Positions 18,274 through 26,701 of a stretch of 64,000 nt of DNA are shown piece by piece. Origin of the DNA: Rugamonas fusca (lineage in GTDB: Bacteria > Pseudomonadota > Gammaproteobacteria > Burkholderiales > Burkholderiaceae_D); NCBI RefSeq assembly GCF_014042365.1, contig NZ_JACEZS010000024.1, forward strand, positions 1 to 64,000, written 5' to 3'. Position 1 is the stretch's first letter. Each line of letters opens with the position of its first letter. The position numbers and the translations under genes are program-made. The notes under the pieces are model-generated. The model was not told where the DNA came from and ran no database searches. It saw only the letters and a list, made by a program, of their open reading frames with translations.

Positions 18274-21200
18274 TCAGGCCGCGTGGTTCGCCACGCCGGC
18301 CGGCGCGTGGAAGGCGGCCACCAGCGCCGCCTGCTTCTGCCGGGCGGCCTTGACGTGGCGTTCCTTGACGTGGCCATAACCGCGGATGTCCTCCGGGATG
18401 CTGGCGATGGCCACGGCCTGCGCCAGGTTATCGGCCGTCAGCTTGGGCAGCAGGGCCGCCACGGTCTGGCGGTATTCGCCGATCAGGGCGCGCTCCATCT
18501 TGCGCTCGGCCGTGTAGCCGAAGATGTCGAGCGCCGTGCCGCGCAAGCCCTTGAGCTTGGCCAGCACGCCGAACGCCTTCATCATCCACGGGCCGAATTC
18601 CTGCTTGACCAGCTGGCCTTTCGCGTCGTGCTTGGCCAGCAGCGGCGGCGCCAGGTGGAACTTGAGCTTGATGTCGCCCTCGAACATGCCGGCGATCTTC
18701 TGCTGGAACGCGCCGTCCGTGTACAGGCGGGCCACTTCGTACTCGTCCTTGTAGGCCATCACCTTGTACAGGTAGCGGGCCACGGCTTCCGTCAGGCGCG
18801 TGCCCTTGCCCAGTTTGGCCTCCTGGGCCCGCACTTCGTCGACGAACGACTTGTAGTCGAAGGCGTAGCGGGCATCCTGGTAAGCCGTCAGCAATTCCAC
18901 GCGGCGGCTGACGATATCGTCCAGCGACTGGGTGCGCTTGAACTCGATCACCTTGGCCGGCGTGGTCAGCTTCACCACGGAGGCCAGGTCGTGCGCGGCC
19001 GTGCGGCCCCACGCGAAGGCGGCCTTGTTGAAGCTGACGGACACGCCATTGAGTTCGATCGCCTTCAGGATGGACGCTTCCGTCAGCGGCACGTGGCCCT
19101 TCTGGAAGGCGTAACCGAGCATGAACATATTGGTGGCGATGGAGTCGCCCATCAGCGCCGTGGCGATCTGGCCGGCGTCCACGAAGTCCGTGCGGCCGGT
19201 GCCGCACGCCTTGACGATCTCGCCGCGCGAGGAAGCGTCCGGGAACTGCCAGTCCGGGTTCTTGATGAAGGCGGCCGTGGACGAGCCGGTGGCGTTGATG
19301 GCCGCGTAGGTGCGGCCCTCGCCCATGCGCGACAGCGCGTCGCGGCTGGCCGTGACGATCAGGTCGCAGCCGATCACCAGGTCGGCGCTGCCCGTGCCCA
19401 CGCGGGTCGAGTGCAAATCGGCCTGGTGGTCGGCCAGGCGCACGTGCGACATGACGGGGCCGCCCTTCTGGGCCAGGCCGCTCATGTCGAGCACGATGGC
19501 GCCCTTGCCTTCCACGTGGGCGGCCATGGCCAGGATCTGGCCCACCGTCACCACGCCGGTGCCGCCGATGCCCGTGATCAGGATGCCATAGGGCTGGGCC
19601 GTGCCGGGCAGCACGGGCGATGGCAGCGCGGGCATGGCGGCGTCGCCGGCGGCGGCCTTCTTCGGCTTTTTCAGGGCGCCGCCTTCCACCGTCACGAAGC
19701 TGGGGCAGAAGCCCGTCACGCACGAGAAGTCCTTGTTGCAGGACGACTGGTTGATCTGGCGCTTGCGGCCCAGTTCCGTCTCCAGCGGTTCCACCGACAG
19801 GCAGTTCGACTGCACCGAGCAGTCGCCGCAACCTTCGCACACGGCCTCGTTGATGACGGCGCGCTTGGCCGGGTCCGGATACTCGTTGCGTTTCCGGCGA
19901 CGGCGCTTCTCGGAGGCGCAGGTCTGGTCGTAGATCATGGCCGACACGCCGGGCTGGTCGCGCAGCTCGCGCTGCACGTCCATCAGTTCGCTGCGGTGGC
20001 GCACCGTCACGCCTTCGGCCCACTTGTAACCGGCCGGGTATTTTTCCGGTTCGTCGGTGACGACGATGATGGGGCCCACGCCTTCGGCCGCGATCTGGCG
20101 CGAGATCATGCCGGGGTCCAGCGGGCCGTCGAATTCCTGGCCGCCCGTCATGGCCACGGCGTCGTTGAACAGGATCTTGTAGGTGATGTTGACCTTGGCC
20201 GCCACGGCGGCGCGGATGGCCAGCAGACCGGAGTGGAAGTAGGTGCCATCGCCAAGGTTGGTGAACACGTGCTTCTCGTTGGTGAATGGGGCCTGGCCCA
20301 CCCAGGTCACACCTTCCGCGCCCATGTGGGTGAAGGTGGACGTTTCGCGGTCCATCCACAGCACCATGTAGTGGCAGCCGATGCCGGCCAGCGCGCGCGA
20401 GCCTTCGGGCACCTTGGTCGAGGTGTTGTGCGGGCAGCCGGAGCAGAAGTACGGCGTGCGGTCCGTCTCCGGATTGGGCTTGACGGCCACCGACTTGAGC
20501 ACCAGCTCCTTCGCTTCCAGGAAGGCGATGCGCTCCTTGACGCGCTGCTCGACCGGGTGGCCGGCGCAGTAGTGCGAAATGCGGCTGGCGATGGCGCGCG
20601 CGATCTGGGCCGGGTTCAGCTCATAGGTGGCCGGCAGCAGCCAGTCGCCGTGGCCCGTGTGGCCCTTGTTGCTCCACTCGCCCGTGTCGTCGAACTTGCC
20701 GACCACGCGCGGACGCTGGCCGTCGGGCAGGTTGTACAGCTCCTCCTTGAGCGCGTATTCGAGGATCTGGCGCTTTTCCTCCACCACCAGGATCTCGTCC
20801 AGGCCCTTGGCGAAGGCGTGCACGCCGTCCGCTTCCAGCGGCCAGGTCATGCCGATCTTGTACAGACGCAGGCCGATGTCGGCCGCCGCCTGCTCGTCGA
20901 TGCCCAGGTCGGCCAGGGCCTGGCGGGTGTCGAGGTAGGACTTGCCGGCCGTGATGATGCCGATCTTGGGCTTGGGGCTGTCCCAGATAATCTTGTTGAG
21001 CTTGTTGGCGCGCACGTAGGCCAGCGCGGCGTACCACTTGTAGCTGTTCATCCGCACTTCCATGTCGAGCACGGTGTCCGGCCAGCGGATGTTGAGGCCA
21101 CCGGGTGGCAGGTCGAAGTCGTCCGGGATCACGATCTTGACGCGGTCCGGGTCGAAATCGACGACGGCGCCCGATTCGATGATGTCGGTCACGCACTTCA

Positions 21201-21846
21201 TCGACACCCACAAGCCCGTGTAGCGGCTCATGGCCCAGGCGTGCAGGCCGTAGTCGATGTATTCCTGCACCGACGATGGATACAGCACGGGGATGCCGCA
21301 GGCGTTCAGGATGTGGTCGGACTGGTGGGCGGTGGACGAGGACTTGGCCGCGTGGTCGTCACCAGCCAGCACCAGCACGCCGCCGTGCTTTGCCGAACCG
21401 GCATTGTTGGCGTGCTTGAACACGTCGCCGCAGCGGTCCACGCCCGGGCCTTTGCCGTACCACATGGCGAACACGCCGTCGTACTTGGCATCCTTGAACA
21501 GATTGGTCTGCTGCGTGCCCCACACGGCGGTGGCGGCCAGGTCTTCGTTCATGCCGGGGTGGAACTTGACGTGGTGCTCGTCCAGGTACTTCTTGGCCTT
21601 CATGGCCGTCATGTCGACGCTGGTGACGGGCGAACCGCGGTAGCCGGTGATGTAGCCGGCCGTGTTCAGGCCAGCCTTCAGGTCGCGCTCGCGCTGCATC
21701 ATGGGCAGGCGGATCAGGGCTTGGGTGCCCGTCATGAAGGCGCGGCCGCGTTCCAGCGTCCACTTGTCGTCGAGGGAAATGGGGGCGTCCGCGTGGGGGA
21801 TGTCCGTGCCCGGCTCCAGTTGCGAGCCCTTGTGAGGTGCATTCAT
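18274..21846 (-). CDS. Indolepyruvate ferredoxin oxidoreductase, fused alpha-beta single chain
   Basis: 1190 residues from ATG 21846 with GGAGAC upstream. It is the long fused form that combines thiamine-pyrophosphate, ferredoxin-like and gamma-type domains. The N-terminal half contains GYRGSPVTSVDMT and the TPP region GIGCHYMVLWMD. A Cys cluster CEGCGDCSVQSNC (near 670) probably binds a 4Fe-4S centre. The C-terminal gamma-type domain has GITGIGGTGVVTVGQIL-like sequence. The enzyme oxidatively decarboxylates aryl pyruvates to aryl-acetyl-CoA. It lies upstream of hppD in position, on the same strand, which supports a role in aromatic amino acid breakdown. Confidence 0.9.
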   Translation of the reverse strand: MNAPHKGSQLEPGTDIPHADAPISLDDKWTLERGRAFMTGTQALIRLPMMQRERDLKAGLNTAGYITGYRGSPVTSVDMTAMKAKKYLDEHHVKFHPGMNEDLAATAVWGTQQTNLFKDAKYDGVFAMWYGKGPGVDRCGDVFKHANNAGSAKHGGVLVLAGDDHAAKSSSTAHQSDHILNACGIPVLYPSSVQEYIDYGLHAWAMSRYTGLWVSMKCVTDIIESGAVVDFDPDRVKIVIPDDFDLPPGGLNIRWPDTVLDMEVRMNSYKWYAALAYVRANKLNKIIWDSPKPKIGIITAGKSYLDTRQALADLGIDEQAAADIGLRLYKIGMTWPLEADGVHAFAKGLDEILVVEEKRQILEYALKEELYNLPDGQRPRVVGKFDDTGEWSNKGHTGHGDWLLPATYELNPAQIARAIASRISHYCAGHPVEQRVKERIAFLEAKELVLKSVAVKPNPETDRTPYFCSGCPHNTSTKVPEGSRALAGIGCHYMVLWMDRETSTFTHMGAEGVTWVGQAPFTNEKHVFTNLGDGTYFHSGLLAIRAAVAAKVNITYKILFNDAVAMTGGQEFDGPLDPGMISRQIAAEGVGPIIVVTDEPEKYPAGYKWAEGVTVRHRSELMDVQRELRDQPGVSAMIYDQTCASEKRRRRKRNEYPDPAKRAVINEAVCEGCGDCSVQSNCLSVEPLETELGRKRQINQSSCNKDFSCVTGFCPSFVTVEGGALKKPKKAAAGDAAMPALPSPVLPGTAQPYGILITGIGGTGVVTVGQILAMAAHVEGKGAIVLDMSGLAQKGGPVMSHVRLADHQADLHSTRVGTGSADLVIGCDLIVTASRDALSRMGEGRTYAAINATGSSTAAFIKNPDWQFPDASSRGEIVKACGTGRTDFVDAGQIATALMGDSIATNMFMLGYAFQKGHVPLTEASILKAIELNGVSVSFNKAAFAWGRTAAHDLASVVKLTTPAKVIEFKRTQSLDDIVSRRVELLTAYQDARYAFDYKSFVDEVRAQEAKLGKGTRLTEAVARYLYKVMAYKDEYEVARLYTDGAFQQKIAGMFEGDIKLKFHLAPPLLAKHDAKGQLVKQEFGPWMMKAFGVLAKLKGLRGTALDIFGYTAERKMERALIGEYRQTVAALLPKLTADNLAQAVAIASIPEDIRGYGHVKERHVKAARQKQAALVAAFHAPAGVANHAA

Positions 21847-22007
21847 TACTTTGTCTCCAATATTCTCATTGCGGTGCACGGCCGGACGGGATAAGCCCGG
21901 AAGCGCGCGAGCCGGCCCGCCTTGTGGGCGGACCGGCACGGATATGGTTAGATACAGATTATCACAGGCTGGCGCGCCGTTCTGCGCGGCGCTACCGAAT
22001 CTGTTCA

Positions 22008-22076
22008 GGGGACTGACCCCGGCTTTTTGGGGTCTGTCCCCGGTTTGCGATCAGTGGCGATCGGGGGTCTGTCCCC
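22008..22076. repeat. Three short GGGG-N5-CCCC palindromes
   Basis: Three 13-bp imperfect palindromes lie between the oxidoreductase and hppD genes: GGGGACTGACCCC at 22008-22020, and GGGGTCTGTCCCC at 22029-22041 and 22064-22076. The last two are followed by the same GGTTT. They resemble dispersed palindromic repeats of high-GC proteobacteria; regulatory or terminator roles are possible. Confidence 0.7.
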
Positions 22077-22086
22077 GGTTTCAGCG

Positions 22087-23220
22087 TCAGGCGGCCGTCT
22101 TGCCCGGGTCTTGCAGCACGCCGCGCTTGATCTGGTCCAGCTCGATCGACTCGAACAGGGCACGGAAATTACCTTCGCCGAAGCCCTGGTCACCCTTGCG
22201 CTGGATGATCTCGAAGAAGATCGGGCCGATCACGTTCTGGGTGAAGATCTGCAGCAGCAGTTCGCGTTCTGTTTCCGTGCTGCGGCCATCGATCAGGATG
22301 CGCATGCGGCGCAGGTCTTCCAGGCGCTCGCCGTGGTTGGGCAGGCGGCGGTTGACCAGCTCGTAATAGGTCTCGATGGTGTCCTGGAACACGATGCCGC
22401 TGTCGCGCAGCTGCTGGACCGAGGTGTAGATGTCGTCCGTGCCCAGCGCAATGTGCTGGATGCCTTCGCCGTGGTACTGGTCCAGGTATTCGGCGATCTG
22501 CGACTTGTCGTCCGACGATTCGTTGATGGGGATGCGGATCTTGCCGCAGGGCGAGGTCATGGCCTTCGATTTCAGGCCCGTCAGCTTGCCCTCGATGTCG
22601 AAGTAGCGCACTTCGCGGAAATTGAACAGGTTCTCGTAGAACTCGGCCCATTCCTTCATGCGGCCACGGTGCACATTGTGGGTCAGGTGGTCGATATAGG
22701 TCAGGCCGTTGCCGACCGGGTTGGCCACGGCGCCAGGAATGGCGACGAAGTCCACGTCGTAGATGCTGATGTCGCCGATGGCGCCCGGCTGCGGCGCATG
22801 GTCCGTGCCGGCGCCCTTGCCGCGCCAGCGGTCCACGAAGTAGATCAGCGAGTCGCCCACGCCCTTGATGGCGGGGATGTTCAGTTCCATCGGGCCGGTC
22901 TTGTTATCGAAGCCCCAGGCGCCCAGTTCCAGCGCGCGCTTGTAGGTAAAGGCGGCGTCGTTGACGCGGATGGCGATGGCGCACACGGACGGGCCGTGGT
23001 GGCGGGCGAACCGCTGGGCGAACGAATCCTGCTCGGCGTTGATGATGAAGTTGATGTCGCCCTGGCGGTACAGCGTCACATCCTTGTGGCGGTGGCGGGC
23101 GATGGCCGTGAAACCCATGCTCTCGAACAGGGCGCCGAGCGCCTTGGGGTCCGGCGCCGCGTACTCGACAAACTCAAAACCATCGGTCCCCATCGGGTTG
23201 TCCCAAGGCTGGAATTGCAT
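22087..23220 (-). CDS. hppD: 4-hydroxyphenylpyruvate dioxygenase
   Basis: 377 residues from ATG 23220 with an excellent GAGGAG site. The two-barrel vicinal-oxygen-chelate fold is apparent. The iron ligands fit His in YIDHLTHNVHRG, His in GIQHIALGTDDI and Glu in FFEIIQRKG. The enzyme converts 4-hydroxyphenylpyruvate to homogentisate in tyrosine catabolism. It is divergent from an Lrp/AsnC regulator gene with two palindromes between them, and the aryl-pyruvate oxidoreductase gene lies downstream on the same strand. Confidence 0.96.
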   Translation of the reverse strand: MQFQPWDNPMGTDGFEFVEYAAPDPKALGALFESMGFTAIARHRHKDVTLYRQGDINFIINAEQDSFAQRFARHHGPSVCAIAIRVNDAAFTYKRALELGAWGFDNKTGPMELNIPAIKGVGDSLIYFVDRWRGKGAGTDHAPQPGAIGDISIYDVDFVAIPGAVANPVGNGLTYIDHLTHNVHRGRMKEWAEFYENLFNFREVRYFDIEGKLTGLKSKAMTSPCGKIRIPINESSDDKSQIAEYLDQYHGEGIQHIALGTDDIYTSVQQLRDSGIVFQDTIETYYELVNRRLPNHGERLEDLRRMRILIDGRSTETERELLLQIFTQNVIGPIFFEIIQRKGDQGFGEGNFRALFESIELDQIKRGVLQDPGKTAA

Positions 23221-23273
23221 AGTGATCTCCTCGTTAGAATAGCGCACAGTATAGTCCCGGGCCGCCGGCATTA

Positions 23274-23320
23274 AATTGCAAACAATTCCCCTGTTCTGCG
23301 AATCTGAGCAATAATATTGC
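23274..23320. promoter_or_regulatory. Two palindromes between hppD and the Lrp-type gene
   Basis: AATTG-N4-CAATT (23274-23287) and GCAATAATATTGC (23308-23320) share the half-site CAAT/ATTG. Their centres are about 33.5 bp apart, close to three helical turns, so they face the same side of DNA. Lrp/AsnC proteins bind such phased palindromes, so these are candidate operators for the adjacent regulator. Confidence 0.5.
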
Positions 23321-23346
23321 CTGGAAAATTCATTATTGAGGTATTT

Positions 23347-23868
23347 ATGACCAAGATAGCGCTCGATAAGACAGACCGCAAGATTCTCGGCATCCTGCAG
23401 CAGGATGGCCGCCTGTCCAACCAGGACGTGGCCGAGCTGGTCAGCCTGTCGCCTTCGCCCTGTTTGCGCCGCATCAAGCGGCTCGAGGAAGCGGGCGTGA
23501 TTCGCCAGTACGTGGCGCTGCTGGACCCGGACAAGATCGGCCTGGGCCTGCTGGCCTATGTGAATGTGCGGCTGGAAAAGCACAGCGAGGCGGCCGCCCA
23601 CAGCAACGCGCGCGCGCTCGGTGCGGCGGCCGCGCCGGCCTCGCCGCGGGCCGACTTTGCCGTGTCCGTCGAGCAGTGGCCGGAAGTGGTGGCCTGCTAT
23701 GCGATGACGGGGGAGATGGATTACCTGCTGCGGGTCCACGTGGAAGACATGGACCACTTCTCGCGCTTCATGATGGCCACGCTGCTGCGTCACCCGGCCG
23801 TGCTGGACGTGAAATCGTCGTTCGCCCTGCAGCGCATCAAGGACACCACGGCGCTGCCGCTGGTCTGA
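23347..23868 (+). CDS. Lrp/AsnC-family transcriptional regulator
   Basis: 173 residues from ATG 23347 with a GAGG site. The N-terminal winged HTH is LDKTDRKILGILQQDGRLSN followed by LSPSPCLRRIKRLEEAGVI. The C-terminal RAM ligand-binding domain includes VVACYAMTGEMDYLLRVHVE. Members divergent from hppD or aromatic catabolic genes typically respond to an aromatic amino acid. That role is inferred here from position. Confidence 0.92.
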   Translation: MTKIALDKTDRKILGILQQDGRLSNQDVAELVSLSPSPCLRRIKRLEEAGVIRQYVALLDPDKIGLGLLAYVNVRLEKHSEAAAHSNARALGAAAAPASPRADFAVSVEQWPEVVACYAMTGEMDYLLRVHVEDMDHFSRFMMATLLRHPAVLDVKSSFALQRIKDTTALPLV

Positions 23869-23871
23869 AGT

Positions 23872-24558
23872 TCAGTCCTGGCGTGCCTTGCGGCCGATCA
23901 GCCGGTGCAACCACTTGCTGGCGAAGCGCTTGTTGGCCTTGAGCGTGTAGTCGAGCGTGGCGAACTGCTCGTCCAGCGCTTCCTGCAACACACTGGTGGG
24001 ATTGGCCGGCGGCAGCTTCAGGTAGGCGTCCGCCTCGCCATAATCGCGGTGGATCTCCATGCCGGCCTTCTTCGCGATATGCATCATGGTGGCGTTCGAC
24101 GACAGGCAGTGCATGTACAGCGTATCGACGTCATTGTTGCGGCAGTGAATGGCGGCCCGCTCGAACAGCTTGGTGCCCACACCCATGCCGCGCGCGGTCT
24201 TCCCGACGGAGACGCCGAATTCGGCCACGTGCTCCTTTTCCGTCACCGCGTTCTTGTCCGGCTCCGTGGGCGCGAACGCCAGGTGACCGACCGCCACCAG
24301 CGTAAACAGCCGGTTGTAGACGCCAAACACCATGTCGCGCGCGAAGTCGATGCGGTTGACGTAGGCCGTCACCTGCTCGTCGGGCAGCATGGTGCCAAAG
24401 CGCAGCAGGCGGTCGCGCGGCTCCAGCGCCAGGAAATGCTTGACCATGCGGCGCCGGTCGCGCTCACTCAATTCCTTGACCAGCACGGTGGGCCGCTTGC
24501 GCTCGCCGTTGCTGTCGCGCCGCCGGAACGGGTTGGAAAACATATCGGTCGGGTTCAC
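23872..24558 (-). CDS. GNAT-family acetyltransferase
   Basis: 228 residues from GTG 24558, chosen because GAGGAG lies 7 nt upstream; an internal ATG (24543) has none. The GNAT domain spans about residues 25-185 with VAEFGVSVGKTARGMGVGTK as the acetyl-CoA loop and LSSNATMMHIAKKAGM near the end. A basic C-terminal extension (KANKRFASKWLHRLIGRKAR) is unusual. The substrate is unknown. Convergent with the Lrp gene, with 3 nt between the stops. Confidence 0.85.
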   Translation of the reverse strand: MNPTDMFSNPFRRRDSNGERKRPTVLVKELSERDRRRMVKHFLALEPRDRLLRFGTMLPDEQVTAYVNRIDFARDMVFGVYNRLFTLVAVGHLAFAPTEPDKNAVTEKEHVAEFGVSVGKTARGMGVGTKLFERAAIHCRNNDVDTLYMHCLSSNATMMHIAKKAGMEIHRDYGEADAYLKLPPANPTSVLQEALDEQFATLDYTLKANKRFASKWLHRLIGRKARQD

Positions 24559-24639
24559 TGGTGGGCTCCTCGCGGCCGTAAAACAAGAGAGTGGAAAGCG
24601 CGCATGGTGCGGCGCAACATGCACCTATTGTAGCGCAGC

Positions 24640-25953
24640 TCAGGCGCCCCCGGACGACTCGCCGGCGTCGCCGGCGCCGCTATCCGGGCCAGGCTTGATT
24701 TCGTCCTCATCGTCGTCCGGCGCCGCCGCGCCCAGCGCCGCCTTGACGGCCGCCACCCTGGCCTTGCGCACCATCTCCGGAATGCGCTGCGGTTGCTCGC
24801 CCCAGCGCTTTGCCACCTCGCCCGCGTTGACGGCGCGCGCCGCATCCAGCGCGCAGCGCAAATGGGCCAATTGGGGGAAAGGCTGGTCGCGGAAACTGGC
24901 CGTGGCGCCGATGCGGCCGCGCGCGTCGCACTGCACCGCTTCCAGCATCTGGACGAAGCGGGCCGGCTTGCGAAAGCCATCGCAGCGCTCCAGCAGGTTG
25001 ACGATGGTGTTCGGGCGCAGGATCAGGGCGCGGCATACGTTGCCATGCTCGCGCGCCGTCATCACCGCCAGGTCGCGGCATTCGGTCGGCACGCGCAGGC
25101 GCTGGCACACCTGCTCCACCAGCTTGACGCCCAGGCCCTCATGGCCGTGGTGGGCCGGCCAGTTCTCTGGCGGGGTGGCGCCTTTTCCCAGGTCATGCAG
25201 CAGGCACGCCAGGCGCGCCGGCAGGTCCAGCCCGGCGTCGGCCGCGCAATCGACCACCTGCTCGATGTGCAGGCCGGTGTCGATTTCGGGGTGGTGCTGC
25301 ACCGGCTGCGGCACGCCCCACAGCTGGTCCAGTTCCGGCAGCACGCGCGCCAGCGCGCCGCAGTCGCGCAGCACTTGCAGCATGCGCGACGGACGCTGCT
25401 CCATCAAGCCGCGCGACAGTTCCTGCCAGACCCGCTCGGCCACCAGCGCGTCCACCTCGCCCTGCTCCACCATGCGCCGCATCAGCGCATTGGTTTCCGG
25501 CGCCACCGTGAACTCGGGGAAGCGCGCGGCGAAACGGGCCACGCGCAGGATGCGCACCGGGTCTTCCTCGAACGCGTCCGACACGTGGCGGAACACGCGC
25601 AGTTGCAAATCGCGCTGGCCGCCGAACGGGTCGGTCAGGCTGCCGTCGTCGGCGCGCGCGATGGCGTTGATGGTCAGGTCGCGCCGCACCAGGTCCTGTT
25701 CCAGCGTGACGTCGGGCGCCGTGTGGAATACAAAGCCGCGGTAGCCGGGCGCCGTCTTGCGCTCGGTGCGGGCCAGCGCATATTCCTCGTTGGTCTTCGG
25801 ATGCAGGAACACGGGGAAGTCCTTGCCGACCGGGCGGTAACCCAGCTTGAGCATGGCCTCGGGCGTGGCGCCCACCACCACGTGGTCATGGTCCTTGACG
25901 GGCAAGCCCAGCAAGGCGTCGCGCACGGCGCCGCCCACTACATAGGTCCGCAT
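24640..25953 (-). CDS. cca: CCA tRNA nucleotidyltransferase (multifunctional, HD-type)
   Basis: 437 residues. The N-terminus MRTYVVGGAVRDALLGLPVK holds the class II nucleotidyltransferase signature; DHDHVVVG carries the metal-binding acidic pair. RRDLTINAIA and EEDPVRILRVARFAAR are the base- and ATP-selection motifs. An HD domain (LLHDLGKG) marks the gammaproteobacterial/betaproteobacterial type with phosphohydrolase activity. The enzyme adds or repairs the 3' CCA of tRNAs. The last 30 residues are an acidic low-complexity tail, absent from E. coli Cca (412 aa). The start lies 3 nt after the GST stop. Confidence 0.96.
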   Translation of the reverse strand: MRTYVVGGAVRDALLGLPVKDHDHVVVGATPEAMLKLGYRPVGKDFPVFLHPKTNEEYALARTERKTAPGYRGFVFHTAPDVTLEQDLVRRDLTINAIARADDGSLTDPFGGQRDLQLRVFRHVSDAFEEDPVRILRVARFAARFPEFTVAPETNALMRRMVEQGEVDALVAERVWQELSRGLMEQRPSRMLQVLRDCGALARVLPELDQLWGVPQPVQHHPEIDTGLHIEQVVDCAADAGLDLPARLACLLHDLGKGATPPENWPAHHGHEGLGVKLVEQVCQRLRVPTECRDLAVMTAREHGNVCRALILRPNTIVNLLERCDGFRKPARFVQMLEAVQCDARGRIGATASFRDQPFPQLAHLRCALDAARAVNAGEVAKRWGEQPQRIPEMVRKARVAAVKAALGAAAPDDDEDEIKPGPDSGAGDAGESSGGA

Positions 25954-25956
25954 GCG

Positions 25957-26673
25957 TCAGTCCGGCATCTCGGCGTCGTGGCGGGGCGCCATTTCCGTCT
26001 CGGCCAGCGCTTCCGTGATCCAGCGCGCGACGGCCGGATGGGCGCAGACGCGGTCGCAATAGGCGTTCAGGGCCGGCGCCAGCGTCACGCCATAGGTGCG
26101 GAAGCGCATCACGACGGGCGCGAAGAAAGCGTCGGCGATGCTGAAGTCACCGAACAGGAACTGGTGGTGGCCAAAGCGCGACAGGCACTCCTCCCAGATC
26201 TCGCTGATGCGGCCGATGTCGGCCTGGCTGCCGTTGGTGCGGCCCTTGCCCGGATAGCTGGCGCGGATGTTCATCGACATGGCCGTGCGCAGGTCGGCGA
26301 AACCGGAGTGCATTTCCGCGCACACGGACCGGGCCATGGCGCGCGCGGCCACGTCCTGCGGCCACATGTGCAGTTCCGGGAATTGCTCGGCCAGGTACTC
26401 GCAGATGGCCAGGCTGTCCCAGATCGTCATCTCGCCGGCCAGCAGCACGGGCACGCGGCCGGCGGCCGAATAGGCGGCGATGCGGTTGGCCGTGTCGGCC
26501 TGGTCGAGCAGCACCCGCACTTCCTGGAACGGGATGCCGAACGCCGTCATGGCCACCCACGGCCGCATCGACCAGGACGAATAATTCTTGTTGCCGATGA
26601 TGAGCGTGAGGCCGGGCGCGCGCGCGTTGGCCAGGGCTTGCGACAGGGTGGGATCGAGTTCAGTGGTTTGCAT
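25957..26673 (-). CDS. Glutathione S-transferase family protein
   Basis: 238 residues. The thioredoxin-like N-terminal domain starts LTLIIGNKNYSSWSMRPWVA and contains the cis-Pro segment GRVPVLLAGEMTIWDSLAI, which binds the glutathione gamma-glutamyl group. The helical C-terminal domain has FGDFSIADAFFAPVVMRF, the conserved N-capping/hydrophobic staple of GSTs. The substrate is unknown. It is directly upstream of cca with 3 nt between them, so they are probably co-transcribed. Confidence 0.9.
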   Translation of the reverse strand: MQTTELDPTLSQALANARAPGLTLIIGNKNYSSWSMRPWVAMTAFGIPFQEVRVLLDQADTANRIAAYSAAGRVPVLLAGEMTIWDSLAICEYLAEQFPELHMWPQDVAARAMARSVCAEMHSGFADLRTAMSMNIRASYPGKGRTNGSQADIGRISEIWEECLSRFGHHQFLFGDFSIADAFFAPVVMRFRTYGVTLAPALNAYCDRVCAHPAVARWITEALAETEMAPRHDAEMPD

Positions 26674-26701
26674 GGAGTGGTCCGGATAGGGTCGGTGGAT
26701 G

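Noticed and set aside
16642..21894. A 1750-codon open frame on the plus strand
   Set aside because: It runs antisense to the S41 peptidase and the oxidoreductase genes, both of which have clear family motifs. It is a shadow frame of high-GC codons with low-complexity Gly/His/Val composition.
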